Of a stretch of DNA of 64,000 nt, positions 23,003 through 34,133 are shown piece after piece. A program made the position numbers and the translations under genes. Every line of letters starts with the position of its first letter. Position 1 is the stretch's first letter. Location: the NCBI GenBank assembly GCA_034440635.1, contig JAOTON010001682.1:712501-776500 (forward strand). The letters run 5' to 3'. The notes beneath the pieces were generated by a model. That model ran no database searches and was not told where the DNA came from. It saw only the letters and a list, made by a program, of their open reading frames with translations. The DNA comes from Lepas anatifera. Lineage: Eukaryota > Arthropoda > Thecostraca > Lepadidae.

Positions 23003-24529
23003 CCAACCCCGATTAATATCCGAAAAAACAGCAAATCAACAAAGATATAAACGATATATAACCCAACCCACTTCCAGATCTAAAACTAATCCAATGATCT
23101 TATCAATCCCATCGGTCCGATCCATGGATCGATTTGGATCCGATATCATTTCAGATCCATCCATCCATGTAGTAGGTACTCTAGTGCAGATCTGGGACTC
23201 TTGCGGAGCCATGCTGCTCGACACCCCTCGCAGAATTTCTGGCCAAGCCCAGGCGTTAGACCGTTTAAACCACTTCCTACCCAGCCCTCCAACAGCAAGC
23301 GCAGACCACCGGATGTGACGTCCACCTCGTAGCATATAACATGGAAAATTTAATGGTTAAGTATCCAAACTTTTGAAAAGAGGCCTAGAATCGAAAATAA
23401 AATGTTTATCCATTGCATTTTGGATAAATTTGATTACCGTGTGTTTCAATTTGTATGCTGGAGTGCCATTAGCAGTAGTTTAACACCGGCTCTCGTGAGG
23501 AATTCCTCCCGCCCGTGTGCGTCCTCGGCGTGGGGATCCTCTTGAACGTACTTTAAGTAAAGGTATCTTGCTCCTACCAGGGTCTCGGCGGAATTTTTAC
23601 TCGGCGGAATTTTTACTGTGGCGGACCGATTTCGGACTGGCGATGACCGTGGAGGAGGCGGGGGTGGGGGGAGGTTGTAGGAGTCAAATTATTTTGGAAA
23701 ATAATTTTGGCTACATATGAAACACTAGCCACGTCCATTATCACCAACTCCATTATGCAGAATCACGCAGGTAACGGAGAAAATGCCAAAAAAGTAGTGT
23801 TCCAAAATTCTGGGAACGCTTGGGGGATATCATGATTCACCAGCAAGGGGTGGTCCCCCCCATCCCCTGTCGACGCCCATGCCAGCACACCTTCCTGGTA
23901 GCCCGTCATAACCATATCATACCTCACTCCTCCCGCCTACCCACTCGCCACACGCCTGAAGCAAGCCTCGTCGCGTCTCCCTCCCCTCCCCGCCCCCTCG
24001 CCCCGCACCTGGGCAGTCCTAACCGGCCGAGCCCAAACAAAAACACGCCCCGCATCGCCTGGGGCGTGCCCTCCGGCGCTGGTTCCATGTAGTCGCCCGG
24101 ACAGCGCTGATGCGATTAGTAGGGCACTGACTGGGGATAAGGTGGGCACGGAATTATTGTAACAGGCAGGCGCCGGGTAATGCTGCGATCAGAGGTGACA
24201 GCAGGTCATACCGATCACATATTTCACATTCAGGTGTGAGGACGGAGAAGTTGTTTGGGACGAATTGGCTTGATGCGTATTAGACATGGCTGCCCGATAG
24301 TAGCGGTGGGTCAAGATATACGGGAGGGAAGGCACTTTGGATTTTTCAACCCATATATTTCTAGTTAACGCCACAGGACGTATCATTTCACGAGGAGCAT
24401 CGTGCCCCTTTGCTCTCCCTTCCACCCCCCCCACAACTCCCTTGGTAAGCCCCTTTCACCGATACCCGATATTCCTGGAGTTCCTCCATCCGTGGCGGCT
24501 GGAAACCACCCTATGTAAAACCCGGACTA
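23000..24529. other. No gene; inverted SINE-3 fragment at 23268-23341
   Basis: On the minus strand, 23341-23268 repeats the block at 4474-4545 (GTTATATGCTACGAGGTG onward). A short direct repeat of CTCGGCGGAATTTTTA lies at 23583-23618. Open frames at 22812-23335 and 23820-24149 are short, overlapping and unrecognised. Confidence 0.45.
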
Positions 24530-24663
24530 CATGAGCAGCCTCGGTATCAAAGCTCTCGGTACGCACTATTACGGCGTGCACGACCCAGACGAAATATGGC
24601 GACGCAGAATGGACCACTATAAACGCACACTAATGGTTATTCATCTTATTTGGATGGCACCTC

Positions 24664-24816
24664 GGATACATGAGCCGTTTCAGTACGCTCTATTTACGTA
24701 CCGAACCACGGAACGAACTTATAAGACTACTGAGCCTAGGAGTCTGCCTCCGGGATTCCCGGTCACACGGGTCTAGAACTACGTTCCCACGGTAGTAAGT
24801 AAATGGAGCGTACTGA

Positions 24817-24882
<66 letters not shown>

Positions 24883-24895
24883 GCATGAGTCGATT
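24664..24895. mobile_element. Foldback element interrupted by a (GA)n expansion
   Basis: The left end is ACATGAGCCGTTTCAGTACG then CTCTATTTACG; the right side, inverted, is GTTTCAGTACGCTCCATTTAC. The interior pairs through CCGGGATTCCCGG-like sequence. A (GA)n microsatellite (24821-24881) lies inside the right arm, separating GTACTGAAAC from GCATGAG. It is related to 14821-14987. Confidence 0.65.
24821..24881 (+). repeat. (GA)n microsatellite
   Basis: About 30 uninterrupted GA units. Open frames reading RERERE or SLSLSL through it are artefacts. Confidence 0.97.
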
Positions 24896-25344
24896 GAGTC
24901 ACGTCTCCTCCAAAGGCAGGTGCCGGCACCATGGCCACCACCTGGCGTCTTTCTTACCCCGGTTTCTGTGCCCCGAGGGCACACGTGGTTGGCACGTGCC
25001 ACGTGCTCTTCAGACCGACAGCTGGTGGATAGCAAGTTTAATAGAAGTGTGTTACTGCATGTTGAGTGCAAACTCACCGTTTTAAGATTAGCTTAGGGCA
25101 TAGATAACCCTACAAAGACGCATACCACAACGCACACAGCAGGTACGTTTCGAGGGATTTGACAATCCTCTCGATGGATTCTAGCTGATTTTTGGAAGAG
25201 ACGTTACAATTTGTGAAAAACTTTAGTTCTAATCAAACGTGTTTTAGAGAGATCTACCTCCCATCGATTCGCCAGTGGTTGACCTACAGAAAATAATTAG
25301 GCCTGGATGTTAATGAGGTATTCGCCCAGGTCGTCCCACAGCCT

Positions 25345-25420
25345 TGGGGTTTAACGACGCACCAAATGCCGAGCTCATACGGCGTCGCCAACGCTCACCC
25401 TGTTGGAAGGGTATATTGTC
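25345..25420 (-). repeat. SINE-1 tail fragment, minus strand
   Basis: On the minus strand: CCTTCCAACAGGGTGAGCG, then GGCGACGCCGTATGAGC, then GGTGCGTCGTTAAACCCC. It is colinear with the SINE-1 copy at 22380-22450. Confidence 0.7.
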
Positions 25421-26312
25421 ACATAGGTATGCATTTTAGAGACGCAAAAGGCGATTGAAAAAGAAAGAAAAAAGGAACTACTTTAGCCCTTGGAAATGTC
25501 TGAATTTAAGGGGGCACCATGGACACTACGACCTATTTTTTTCCAGTCAAAGCCTTAGGGTTAGTGTTAAAATGTATTATTTAAGAGGGGGCACCGTGCT
25601 TCGGTGCCTTCCCCCTCCCCTCATTTTCGCCGCCAGTGCTTGGTGCCCTGGAGTAAGATATGGCCTGGAGTAAGATATGGCCTGGACTGGAGTAAGATAT
25701 GGCCACAAAAATCCTACCTGATTCAGTCCAAAACCGAAGTTTAGCTCGAGAAATCTAAACCAGTCCGTTCACACAGCATGATCCATATACAACAAAAAAG
25801 ACTAAATGGAGAAAAATAGAATCCATATCCGTTCCCAGATCCGAGACCACACGAACCATCTGGCCAATCCATCGGATTGGATTGCAAATTGGATTGATCC
25901 ACGCAGATACTAAATGACACCCCCTAGCCCCCACACCCAGCGTTCAATCCTTCCGGGCTCGGAAAATTCCACCGACTTCAACTGATCTTAGCATTCTAAA
26001 GTAAGATAACATAACTTGTAGCTCTTTTACACAAGAGCTCTAGCTGAACCTCTAGCCCTAACAGTCCACATTTTGACAACTGTCTCGCAGCAGAAAACCC
26101 TCTCACGTTCCAACCCTCTCTCAGACATCGGCTTTATCGTCTCTCGTCTGTGGCTCACTACAAAGTCTGATAATTTAACGGACGGCAGGTTCGGACATTT
26201 CCAAACCGGTTTCGACAGCTCCAGGAAGCTTCGATAGGTTGGCCGATCACTGGCCACCGCGATGACGCTGCCGTCATAAAAAGAACCGGCCGGAACAAAG
26301 CCACGTGGCCAT
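25421..26312. other. No gene; short tandem repeat at 25655-25703
   Basis: Three close copies of TGGAGTAAGATATGGCC lie at about 25650-25703. The C-rich CCTTCCCCCTCCCC near 25605 resembles a MITE interior. No coding motif is recognised. Confidence 0.45.
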
Positions 26313-26960
26313 GCTGAGGAACAGCGCTCATTACATGGAGCAGTTGTCTTCGTTTGTTAATTGGCGTTTGGCTTGTGAGTTTTGGGTGAATATCGAGCAG
26401 GCTGTCTTGTACAATCGCACATCTGACGAACGGGACGAAAATAGTTTGGAATTTGGTGCGAGAATTCGTCCTTTTATTTATGTTATGACATGTTAATCGA
26501 AATTCATGACAACGTAAAAAGTGCACAGAACTAATGGGTACGATAATTATTTTCATAATTGTAATATCTAAAGCATAAACCGAAATGAGAGCGTACAACG
26601 ACTTTTGGATATATTCTTTTCGGCAAAGTGACCTTACCAGAGGTCATTCTACCATCCAGGAACAGCACTCATTACATGAAATAGTTGTATTTGTTGATTG
26701 GCCTTTGGCTCTTTAGTTTTCCGTGAAGATCGAACAGACAGCGATGCTTCTTCTGGCCAACGGTGCCGAAGTAGTTTGGAAATCGGTCCGAAGATTCATA
26801 GTTTTATCCATGTTATGACATAGTAATACAAATGCATGATCACGAAAAAGGTGCACAGGACCAATGCGTGCGATAGAAAATTGTTTTCAGAATTATAGCA
26901 CCCAACCTGAACTGAGAGCGTGCGACGCCTTTTGAATACTCTTCTCAGAACCGACGCCGC
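26313..26960 (+). repeat. Diverged tandem duplication, unit ~340 bp
   Basis: 26313-26635 and 26656-26960 are colinear direct copies. Shared anchors are GGAACAGC(G/A)CTCATTACATG, TTAATTGGC/TTGATTGGC, AATAGTTTGGAA/AGTAGTTTGGAA, TTATGTTATGACAT and GAGAGCGT(A/G)C(A/G)ACG. The reading frame present in the first copy is not kept in the second, so coding function is not supported. Confidence 0.75.
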
Positions 26961-27004
26961 CTGAGGTGGTAAAATTCAGGTCCTTTGGCACCCAGTGATC
27001 CAAG

Positions 27005-27060
27005 TCCCAGGGTGCTGGGTGGAGAGCGACACCCGGGCAATCTGAATATTCCACTCATTC
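27005..27060 (+). repeat. Dispersed repeat shared with 48030-48085
   Basis: TGCTGGGTGGAGAGCGACAC, then CCGGGCAA and TTCCACTCA-like sequence, recurs at 48034-48085 as GGATGCTGGGTGGAGAGCC then CAGGCAA. The family and full extent are unknown. Confidence 0.5.
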
Positions 27061-27162
27061 CTGTTATAGATATACTTAACTTTCCATTCACTTTTGAAGC
27101 GGAGCTTTCTGCACAATTCAATAATCCTGGATACTCAATATTGATAGATAAATGTAAATAAA

Positions 27163-27308
27163 CAGTGGAGGTCCGGACTTAATTTCGGGGTGGGCTGGGG
27201 ACTCGAGCCTCCTCGACATCGCCTCGATCCCCTATGATTTACTATAGGCACTCATTTTCAGAAGGGGGCTTGAGTCCTCTGCCCCCTCCCCGCCTTGTAT
27301 AGGCCACG
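27163..27308 (+). mobile_element. Diverged MITE (153-bp CAGTGGCGG family)
   Basis: Starts CAGTGGAGGTCCGG and contains TCGACATCGCCTCGATC and GGGGGCTTGAGTCC, colinear with 18674-18826. The right end is degraded. Confidence 0.6.
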
Positions 27309-27396
27309 GTTGGCTGTCGTCTCCCTTCCAAACTAGCGTGTACCACTAGATGGCGGTGGCTGATGGAACTGGAACTGAACAGGGGCTGGGTGGTTG

Positions 27397-27736
27397 CGTG
27401 GGGATCCGGGGAAAGGCATTTGCCCCCAACGGAGCTCGGGGCAAAATATGTTTGCCCAGGATGACCTCCTTTTCCGACTCTTTTAATTTATAAGAAGATG
27501 TTGGTGCTTCACTCTCACTTAAGACCATTAAGTTGGTGTAAATATAGGCCTTGTGAAAAAGTTCCCATATTTTTCACCCTGTGACGTTTGTTATTTTTCT
27601 TTTTCTTTTCGCCTCAAATACGCAAAATTCTACCGGCAAGTAATATTGCATTTCATATTTTTGTGCGTTACGTTTTTTTTTTTGCTTTTCGACTTCGGTT
27701 TGCCCCTCCCAAACCGACCATCTAGATCCGCCACTG
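27397..27736 (-). mobile_element. hAT-like MITE, ~390-bp GTTTGGGAGGGGCAAAC family, diverged
   Basis: The right end GGTTTGCCCCTCCC then TCTAGATCCGCCACTG, and interior blocks (GGCATTTGCCCCC, GGGGCAAAA, CATATTTTTCACCC), match the minus orientation of 43565-43943 and 61548-61946. The left end is decayed (CGTGGGGATCC) and the flanking duplication is uncertain. Confidence 0.7.
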
Positions 27737-28134
27737 GTGGTATGTATGTGTTTTGGTACACACCCCTAGCTGATTGGGTGGTATATATGGTATACATGCC
27801 TGTCTGAATCCCACACGCAATGTCACTCGGCAATGTATCGTAGCGTAAGCCATTGTGTGTGCGTAAACTCGTTGCAGTACGGCGCCATACTTTCCTCAGT
27901 ATTCCTAGAACCATGCATAAAGCATAAAGCTTCTGACGGCGAAGAAACATTTTTCGGTTCGTTATGTGTACATCATGGCTGGAGATATCTTCTCGATCCA
28001 GGGCGTCCTGGGTGGGCTAACGCTGGCACGGGCAATCCATAACCTACACAAAACCTATGGGAGATCCCAAAGTCCAGGGGGCCCTGACCCCCTAACCCTC
28101 CGGTATTTCCACCCATGGTGTAGATTGTGAGTAT
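27737..28134. other. No recognisable gene
   Basis: Short open frames only; the longest (69 codons at 27833-28042) has no known motif. Confidence 0.4.
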
Positions 28135-28415
28135 CATAGGCGGATCAGGATCTTTGCCGGTCGGGGGCGCTATACAGGCTAATGGTACGAATTCGTAACG
28201 TGAAACCTATCAGACGTGCTCCAAATTACAGGATGGGGGCATCAAGACTTGCATTCTGGTAGAGGGAAGGGGGTGGAAATCGGCATTTAAGGAACATTGG
28301 AGCGGTTCTATGGAGCGCAGGAGAGGTTCTAGGGATTGCCGGGCGCGATATGGGGGCTTTAAGTGGGCCGACCGGAGGAGGTGTCAGCCTCCCTTGCCCC
28401 CTGGATCTGCCTATA
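28135..28415. mobile_element. Probable CATAGGCGG-type MITE, decayed
   Basis: Starts CATAGGCGGATCAGG and ends CTGGATCTGCCTATA. Flanking 8-mers GTGAGTAT and GTAGGTAC match 5/8. About 281 bp and non-coding. Confidence 0.55.
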
Positions 28416-28749
28416 GTAGGTACCGCACTCGTGGCCAGTTTATGGGTAATTTTAAAATTGAATGTTATGAAAATCAATGAAGAGACACTAAAATAAGGCA
28501 ATTGGACAGCCAGAATCAAACACAGCACATAAATAATTCAACATTTGCCGCAAAGCTCATCACTTCCGCGCATCAGTATGTCCGACAGAACACATTCCAA
28601 CGAATACCACCGTTTTCCCTTCATCTGAATCCAGTCATCCCCCTCTACACCCCCTCCCCCCTACCAAGCTCATGCACCCTGACGGGGCGTGTGCGCGTGC
28701 ACGACCACGTGACCTAACGGAGCGGCAGGTGCGTGCGTGCTCAACGTGC

Positions 28750-29165
28750 AACGAAACAATGACGCCAGTGAGACCGCGACTGCAGGCAACGGCGTCAGAG
28801 CAGACAGAACGGTCGGAAAATGGCGCCAACTCACATCAAACGGCGCCAACGCCCACAGAACATCTACAAATGGCACCAAGTCAGACCAAATGGTGTCAAT
28901 GAAGACAAACCGGTCTCAAAATGGCACCAACCCACATCAAATGGCGCCAATGCAGGAACAAGTCTACAAATGGCACCAAGTCATATCAAATGGTGTCAAT
29001 GCAGACCAACCGGTCTGCAAATGGCACCAACTCACATCAAATGGTGCCAATGCAGGCACAAAAGTCTACAAATGGCACCAGTCATATCAAATGGTGTCAA
29101 TGCAGACCAACCGGTCTGCAAATGGCACCAAGCCACAGCAAATGGTGCCAATGCCAATGCACCTC
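28750..29165 (+). repeat. ~51-bp minisatellite, alternating two unit types
   Basis: About eight tandem units near 51 bp, each starting AAATGGC(A/G)CCAA. Two subtypes alternate: one ends in ACCAACCGGTCTGC, the other in a CAAGTCTAC-type ending, giving a ~101-bp higher-order unit. Since 51 is a multiple of three, all three forward frames stay open (118-143 codons). That explains the long ORFs without any selection for protein. Edges are more diverged than the middle. Confidence 0.85.
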
Positions 29166-29708
29166 TGAGTCCCACTGGGCACCACTGTTGCCCCTGCATG
29201 ATAGTTTGATTCATACCCGGCAATCAACTAAGTCAAAGCACTGTGTCCCACAGTGTTTCCAGTCGGACCACTCGTGAGAATTTTGAGGTCAACCCGCAGT
29301 TCAAGCTGAAGTTCAAGGTACCGGACGAACCGGTGGTTTGGTAGTTAGTGATGCAAACCCTGCACCAAGACATTACCGCTCCGACGTGTGAATCGGCGGA
29401 AGCTGAGTTTAGGGTGAATTTCTGCCAATGCAGGCAGATTTTCATTGTCAATTCATGATTGAGATATTAATCGTATCGGTGTATGTCTGCTTAACCCCGC
29501 AAGATCATTTTAGCTTCAATGATGGGATCAGTGATAAATGTGTCCATCAACCAGTCGCTCTCAATTATGCATTTCCGGAAGAGCGACAGTCAGAATTCGT
29601 TCATACTCCTCATCCACTAGGTTTGCACCCAATTGGCATTTTTAATCAGCTGCACGATTGTCAACACAATATGAATGAGATGAATGATCACGAAGGAGCG
29701 AATGAATG
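29166..29708. other. No recognisable gene
   Basis: No element ends or coding motif are recognised between the minisatellite and SINE-2. The open frame at 29428-29709 has no known domain. Confidence 0.4.
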
Positions 29709-30050
29709 AAACCGGTAGCCCAGTTGGTAGAGCGTTGGGCTGCGGCACGCTCAAAACACCGTGCAGTGGCAGTGCATTCGATGAAAGCTTGAGATCGGTT
29801 TCTCTGAGACGCGCTCTGGTGCTCAATATTTACCAGGCGCAGGTCGGCTGGCAACTGACTGGTGAGAGGGTGACCAGAGCGGGGCGGCCGTTCCTGTGCT
29901 TAGTGGGACGTTAAACGTTGAGCTCCAAACCAACCAGTCATTGCGGGAAGCTGCTTGTTCGGATGGTAATGGAATCTCCAAGAACCAAGTCCCTCGAGGA
30001 CTCGAATGAGGCTTGGATCCCAAGGCTGAACTTGCACAAAGTGTACAAAG
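29709..30050 (+). mobile_element. SINE-2, tRNA-derived head, copy 2
   Basis: The head GGTAGCCCAGTTGGTAGAGC is tRNA-like. The body is colinear with 22604-22950 via CCGTGCAGTGGCAG, GAGCGGGGCGGCCGT, GGGACGTTAAAC and a TTGTTCGGATGGT block. It is not a functional tRNA, since no cloverleaf closes. Confidence 0.8.
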
Positions 30051-30623
30051 AAAACATTATTCAAAGCCTTGGTAGTTTTAAACGCGATTACAAGCAAATA
30101 TATAACCCAAAAATAAGCGTAGTCGTTCTCACATTCGAATCCTTTTTCCCCCAACAAGCTTTTTTATATAACAATACATATAAAAATATAAACAGTCTAA
30201 CTTTATTGAGCACATCTGGTCACAATCGAAAGCCAACACAAGTCAACATATACACAGGGGGAAATAAAAGTTGATTTGCGCCGAGAAAGCACGGCGTAAA
30301 ATTTGAGAAGTTCTGGCCAAATGGTAAGTTTTCCACCCCAGCATACATAAGTGTAAAGATACGGACAGAGCAGAGCGGGGGCATTGCCTTCATCGGCGAG
30401 TGCCGCCTAAGGCATAGGGCGAAAGCTCTCACAATGCATAAATCGCCAGTAGTGGAGGTACTGGGTCTTGGGTTATATTTCAATAAATTTCATGCACAAA
30501 GCACATGCTATTGCGCACGATGCCACACAATCACAACACTCCGCCAAGTTCACGTTACGTCAGCATCCCGTCCAAACAGCAGAAACCCTTTTCGCGGCCT
30601 CAAAAACCGTGGTGAACCTGTGT

Positions 30624-31228
30624 CACTGACGGCGGAACTGAGGGGGAGGGAGGGGCGGTGCCTCCTTAAAGGGAATGTGGCACCTTGGTCGAATCCTAGA
30701 ATTTAGTGTAATTAGGCGTACTTTTAGCCGAAAATAATGAAACCACTCATGGTTCCTCTGAAACATTTACAATCAGCTCAATATTTTGGATTTTTAAAAC
30801 ACTCCTCTAGGAAAAGAAATCAATATCTGTCTGTGGATGATGTCATGATCTGACAACCACGACCATACTCGAAAAGCTTCAAGGGCTTCGATTGGCTGAT
30901 GCTCATCGTGACGTCAGCATATGTCGTCACACCAACAGCCATGACAACTGTGGCCTGGTGCTAGGGGTGCATGAGGGGTACATTACAAGTAGGTTTTAGT
31001 TTTTTCTACGGAAATCTCGAGTTCCAAGACAAATGATATATTGAGAACCGGGTTTTCCGACTTGCTTTACAACTTGGCTATCTCAGTTAAAAACACGTTA
31101 TGAAGGTGCCACCTTCCCTTTAAATCAGAAATTTTGACACTAATCCTATGGCGTTGACTGGAAATAAATGGGTTGAAAAGTCCGTGGTGCCCTCCCCGCC
31201 CTGAAATTGGGACGTTCCGCCGTCACTG
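30624..31228 (-). mobile_element. CAGTGACGGCGGAAC MITE split by a TTAA MITE
   Basis: Left end CACTGACGGCGGAAC, right end GTTCCGCCGTCACTG. Flanking 8-mers ACCTGTGT and CCATGTGT match 6/8. Without the inserted TTAA MITE (30666-31123) it is close to the 129-bp relative at 34134-34262, sharing CTATGGCGTTGAC and AATAAATGGGTTGAAAAG. Confidence 0.75.
30666..31123 (+). mobile_element. TTAA MITE, copy D (nested)
   Basis: 458 bp from TTAA to TTAA, colinear with B, C and E, with intact ATTGGCTGATGC and GTGACGTCAGC. It lies inside another MITE, which dates it as the youngest event in this nest. Confidence 0.94.
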
Positions 31229-31249
31229 CCATGTGTGACTGATTTTAGG

Positions 31250-31506
31250 CAGTGACAGATCTAGGACTTTGGTAAGAGGAGGCGAACCCTCCTCTTTGCA
31301 CTTAACCATCAAAGGACGCCACTTTTGGCCCAAAAGGGCACCTGGTATCGCATCCTGGGGAGGGGAGACAAAGTGCTATTGTTAGCGGTTTTTGCATCGC
31401 AGACCTCGTGTTAACTGGTTTTAGGGCAGTCTTTTCATGCTCAGAAGGGCATCTTTTGGGATTTAGGGGAGGACTCACCCCTCGCCCCCCCTTGGATCCG
31501 TCTCCG
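31250..31506 (+). mobile_element. hAT-like MITE with CAGTGACAGATCTAGG end
   Basis: 257 bp with right end CTTGGATCCGTCTCCG. Flanking 8-mers ATTTTAGG (31242-31249) and ATTTCAGG (31507-31514) match 7/8. It lies within the 30255-32371 element. Confidence 0.7.
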
Positions 31507-31945
31507 ATTTCAGGCGGGGTTTATCCTTTTGCGAGAATTTCGAGTTCTGAGGCAAACGATTGATGAGCATAGGTTTTTTCCGGATGTTTTACTGAATGGT
31601 TTTCTCAGTTATGATCCTATGATAAGGGGCTGTTTTTGCTCTCCATTACCCTGGGTTTTTTCAGTTATTAGAATTACGTAAGATGGGGCCACATTCAAAT
31701 CGTGGGTACCTTCCAACAGTGTTAAAATGCTATTTGATTTAGGAATGGTTCTCATTAAAAGTGTTAAAGAATTGTAAAGAAAAACAAATATGTATAAGCT
31801 GAGTTTATTTACGAAAATAAAAATTTTATTTACGAAAAATCCTTACGAAAATGTTTAAATGTTCCACAGGTTTCCAACGCTGCGAAAATTTTCTAGTATG
31901 CCGCACGGCGGAAAATCCATAATTGTCTCAAAGCCCACTGCGACG

Positions 31946-32326
31946 CAGTGGCGGATCCAGGGAGGGCAAGAAAGGCATTTCCCCCAAACGGAAAAGCTTG
32001 GGGCAAAACTATGTTTTTGCCTCCCCCCAAAGCGATCGACCTCCTTTTCCCCCGACTCCTTTTTAGCTTGTAAGCAAGATTTTGGTGCTTCAACTCCCAA
32101 CTTCAAACAGAATTAGTAAGTTCAGTGTAAACATTGGGGCTTGGATAGGAAAAAAAGTATCTTTAGTCCATATTTTTCACCCCGTGGCGTTTTTTTTTTT
32201 TTTGCTTTTCGTCTCCAGTTCCAAAAATCCTACCAAAAAGGCATACTGTAACGCAATTTTGCACAGCGCGACGTTTTTTTTACTTTGGTTTGCCCCTCCC
32301 AAACCATCCGGCTAGATCCGCCACTG
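31946..32326 (-). mobile_element. hAT-like MITE, ~390-bp GTTTGGGAGGGGCAAAC family (nested)
   Basis: Ends CAGTGGCGGATCCAG and CTAGATCCGCCACTG. Inserted into the 30255-32371 element: CACTGCGA precedes it (with two extra bases, CG) and CACTGCGT follows it. The unfilled site AGCCCACTGCGTAAG is present at 14737-14751, which proves insertion by paralogous comparison. Confidence 0.9.
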
Positions 32327-32379
32327 CACTGCGTAAGAATTCGTGTCTTACCCAAGTATTATTTTCCCCTGCATATACA

Positions 32380-34133
32380 ACAATTCCAGCATGACAATAT
32401 GTATGTAGGTATTTAGGCTGGTTGCCTTTGAAATCCTTTAGTACCTTTAGCTAGTACCTTCCCAAACAAATTGTTCACACAAGCGCGATAAGTATGGTCG
32501 TCGAAGGCGGATGGTGAACATTTTCCCAAAGTTGCAAGCCAGGGATCGACCTTTCTCTCTAAAAATGGGTACTTTCAAATATATTTTGACATTTTCTCGC
32601 AACCGCCAATTCCGGCCTTCAAAAATTATTCTAATCTAAGCGTTGGTTTGCTGCCTCGCTACACGCTCTCCAGCACATATGTAAACCATATCCCTGACAG
32701 GGGCTGATCCCGCCTATCCCGCCTATATGTCTGTTTTTTGGCGATATCTCCAAAATGGTTTGTTAGAGGCTTTTGAAACTTGCTAAATTCTCCTACAACT
32801 AAGGTGGCCAGATTCCCTGAATGTTTTAGTAGAGCCAGGCGCGGAGCAATGGCTCGGTATTTAGGGAGGAGCTATTCACAAACAGTATTATCATGTGCTG
32901 TATGTATATCTTTGAATAATGAATTCATTTGTTGCAATATTCAGACCAGCTAGAATATTTGAATATTGTTAATTAAATGTCTGGTGATACATTATTAAAA
33001 TAGTAATATAATTTTTTAACAGACGTGATTCTAGCACCTCAAATTGTAGGGTTTCTAATGTAATTGGGTTTCTCTTGCACATTGGCGGATCCAAGGACAA
33101 ATTTTGGAGGGGGCCAAACCAAAGTTTTGAAGGGCTGAATTGGGAAAATTGCGAAAACGGTATTTTAAAAAAGGTCAAGCAGTATGAAAAGTATCAACAG
33201 CCGAGGAACATATGAGTTACATATGCCTTTTAAACATTGGCGATATGCACATTGGCGAGCTATTTTGCTTTCCTGGGTTCGCCTGATGTTTTTCATCATA
33301 CCCTATGTCTCGATGTCAAAGATGTCACCCAGTCTGCAAGGTATGACAGCAGGCCAGACGAGTCGCACCAGCCATGTAAAATTCTCGCAAAAATTCTTAC
33401 CGCCCGCCACCTAAAATTTGCACCAATCCGCAGTATGCCAGGAAGAAGAACGCACCACGCCCTACCCACACGATGCAATACTACCTGTCTTATTAGTTTG
33501 TTAGTTTTATAAGGCCCCTCTTGTGTCTTTATAACCATTCATCCATTATTTTGTGGGTTTTCAGTGTCACCTCCCTCGCACCAGTCTCGCAAATTCGCAC
33601 CAGGTTAATACAATTCGCACCATTCGCACCAACAAGATCTTGTCGAAAGTGTCATACTTTACGCACTAGGATGTCACGCAATATCTGACATTTGCTTATC
33701 TATGGAACAGAACAAAAATAGGCAAATCTTCATATTTACCCAACCTTAAGTTCTGGCATTGGGACCACCATTCAACTTTCAATTTCATACAACTGATAGG
33801 GAAAACATTTTTGCATCAATTTTCTGTCAATATATCCAAGTTTTGTGTAAACAAAATTCCAGGGTCAAAATATAGGGAAAAGCTAAGAAACAGTTTCCAA
33901 GAGTATATTTTGCACGCCCCTGCGGACAATAAGAAATCATTTTAAATGGAGTTCATCCTGAGGAAATCAATCCCATTTTAGATTCTTCAAATCAGACGGA
34001 GAGATTTGGACATCTTAGAGAGGACGAGTCCCCGGGACAAGAGTACGGGTAGGCAGGAGTCTGACCGGAAAAGGGTTAAATGTGTGCTTCGCTTCCCACC
34101 CACCCGACCCTCCGGTCTATATCAGGCTGTAGT
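32380..34133. other. No gene; MITE fragment at 33082-33180
   Basis: CATTGGCGGATCCAAGGAC at 33082, then AAATTTTGGAGGGGG and GCGAAAACGGTATT, matches the left part of 51240-51436, with no right end. The rest has no recognisable feature. Confidence 0.45.

Larger units (their letters stand above)
30255..32371 (+). mobile_element. hAT-like element (CAGGGGGAAATAA ends) carrying nested insertions
   Basis: Begins CAGGGGGAAATAA and ends TTATTTTCCCCTG, with a perfect 8-bp duplication, CATATACA, at 30247-30254 and 32372-32379. Its left ~150 bp match 14352-14520; its right part (31715-31940 and 32327-32371) matches 14545-14785. Inside lie MITEs at 30624-31228, 30666-31123 (within the former), 31250-31506 and 31946-32326. 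So 2117 bp holds a nested pile grown from a ~434-bp-type element, plus ~400 bp of unassigned sequence. Confidence 0.88.

Noticed and set aside
28737..29277. Three overlapping 118-143 codon frames as a repeat protein
   Set aside because: All three frames are equally open because the unit is ~51 bp without stops; no single frame stands out.
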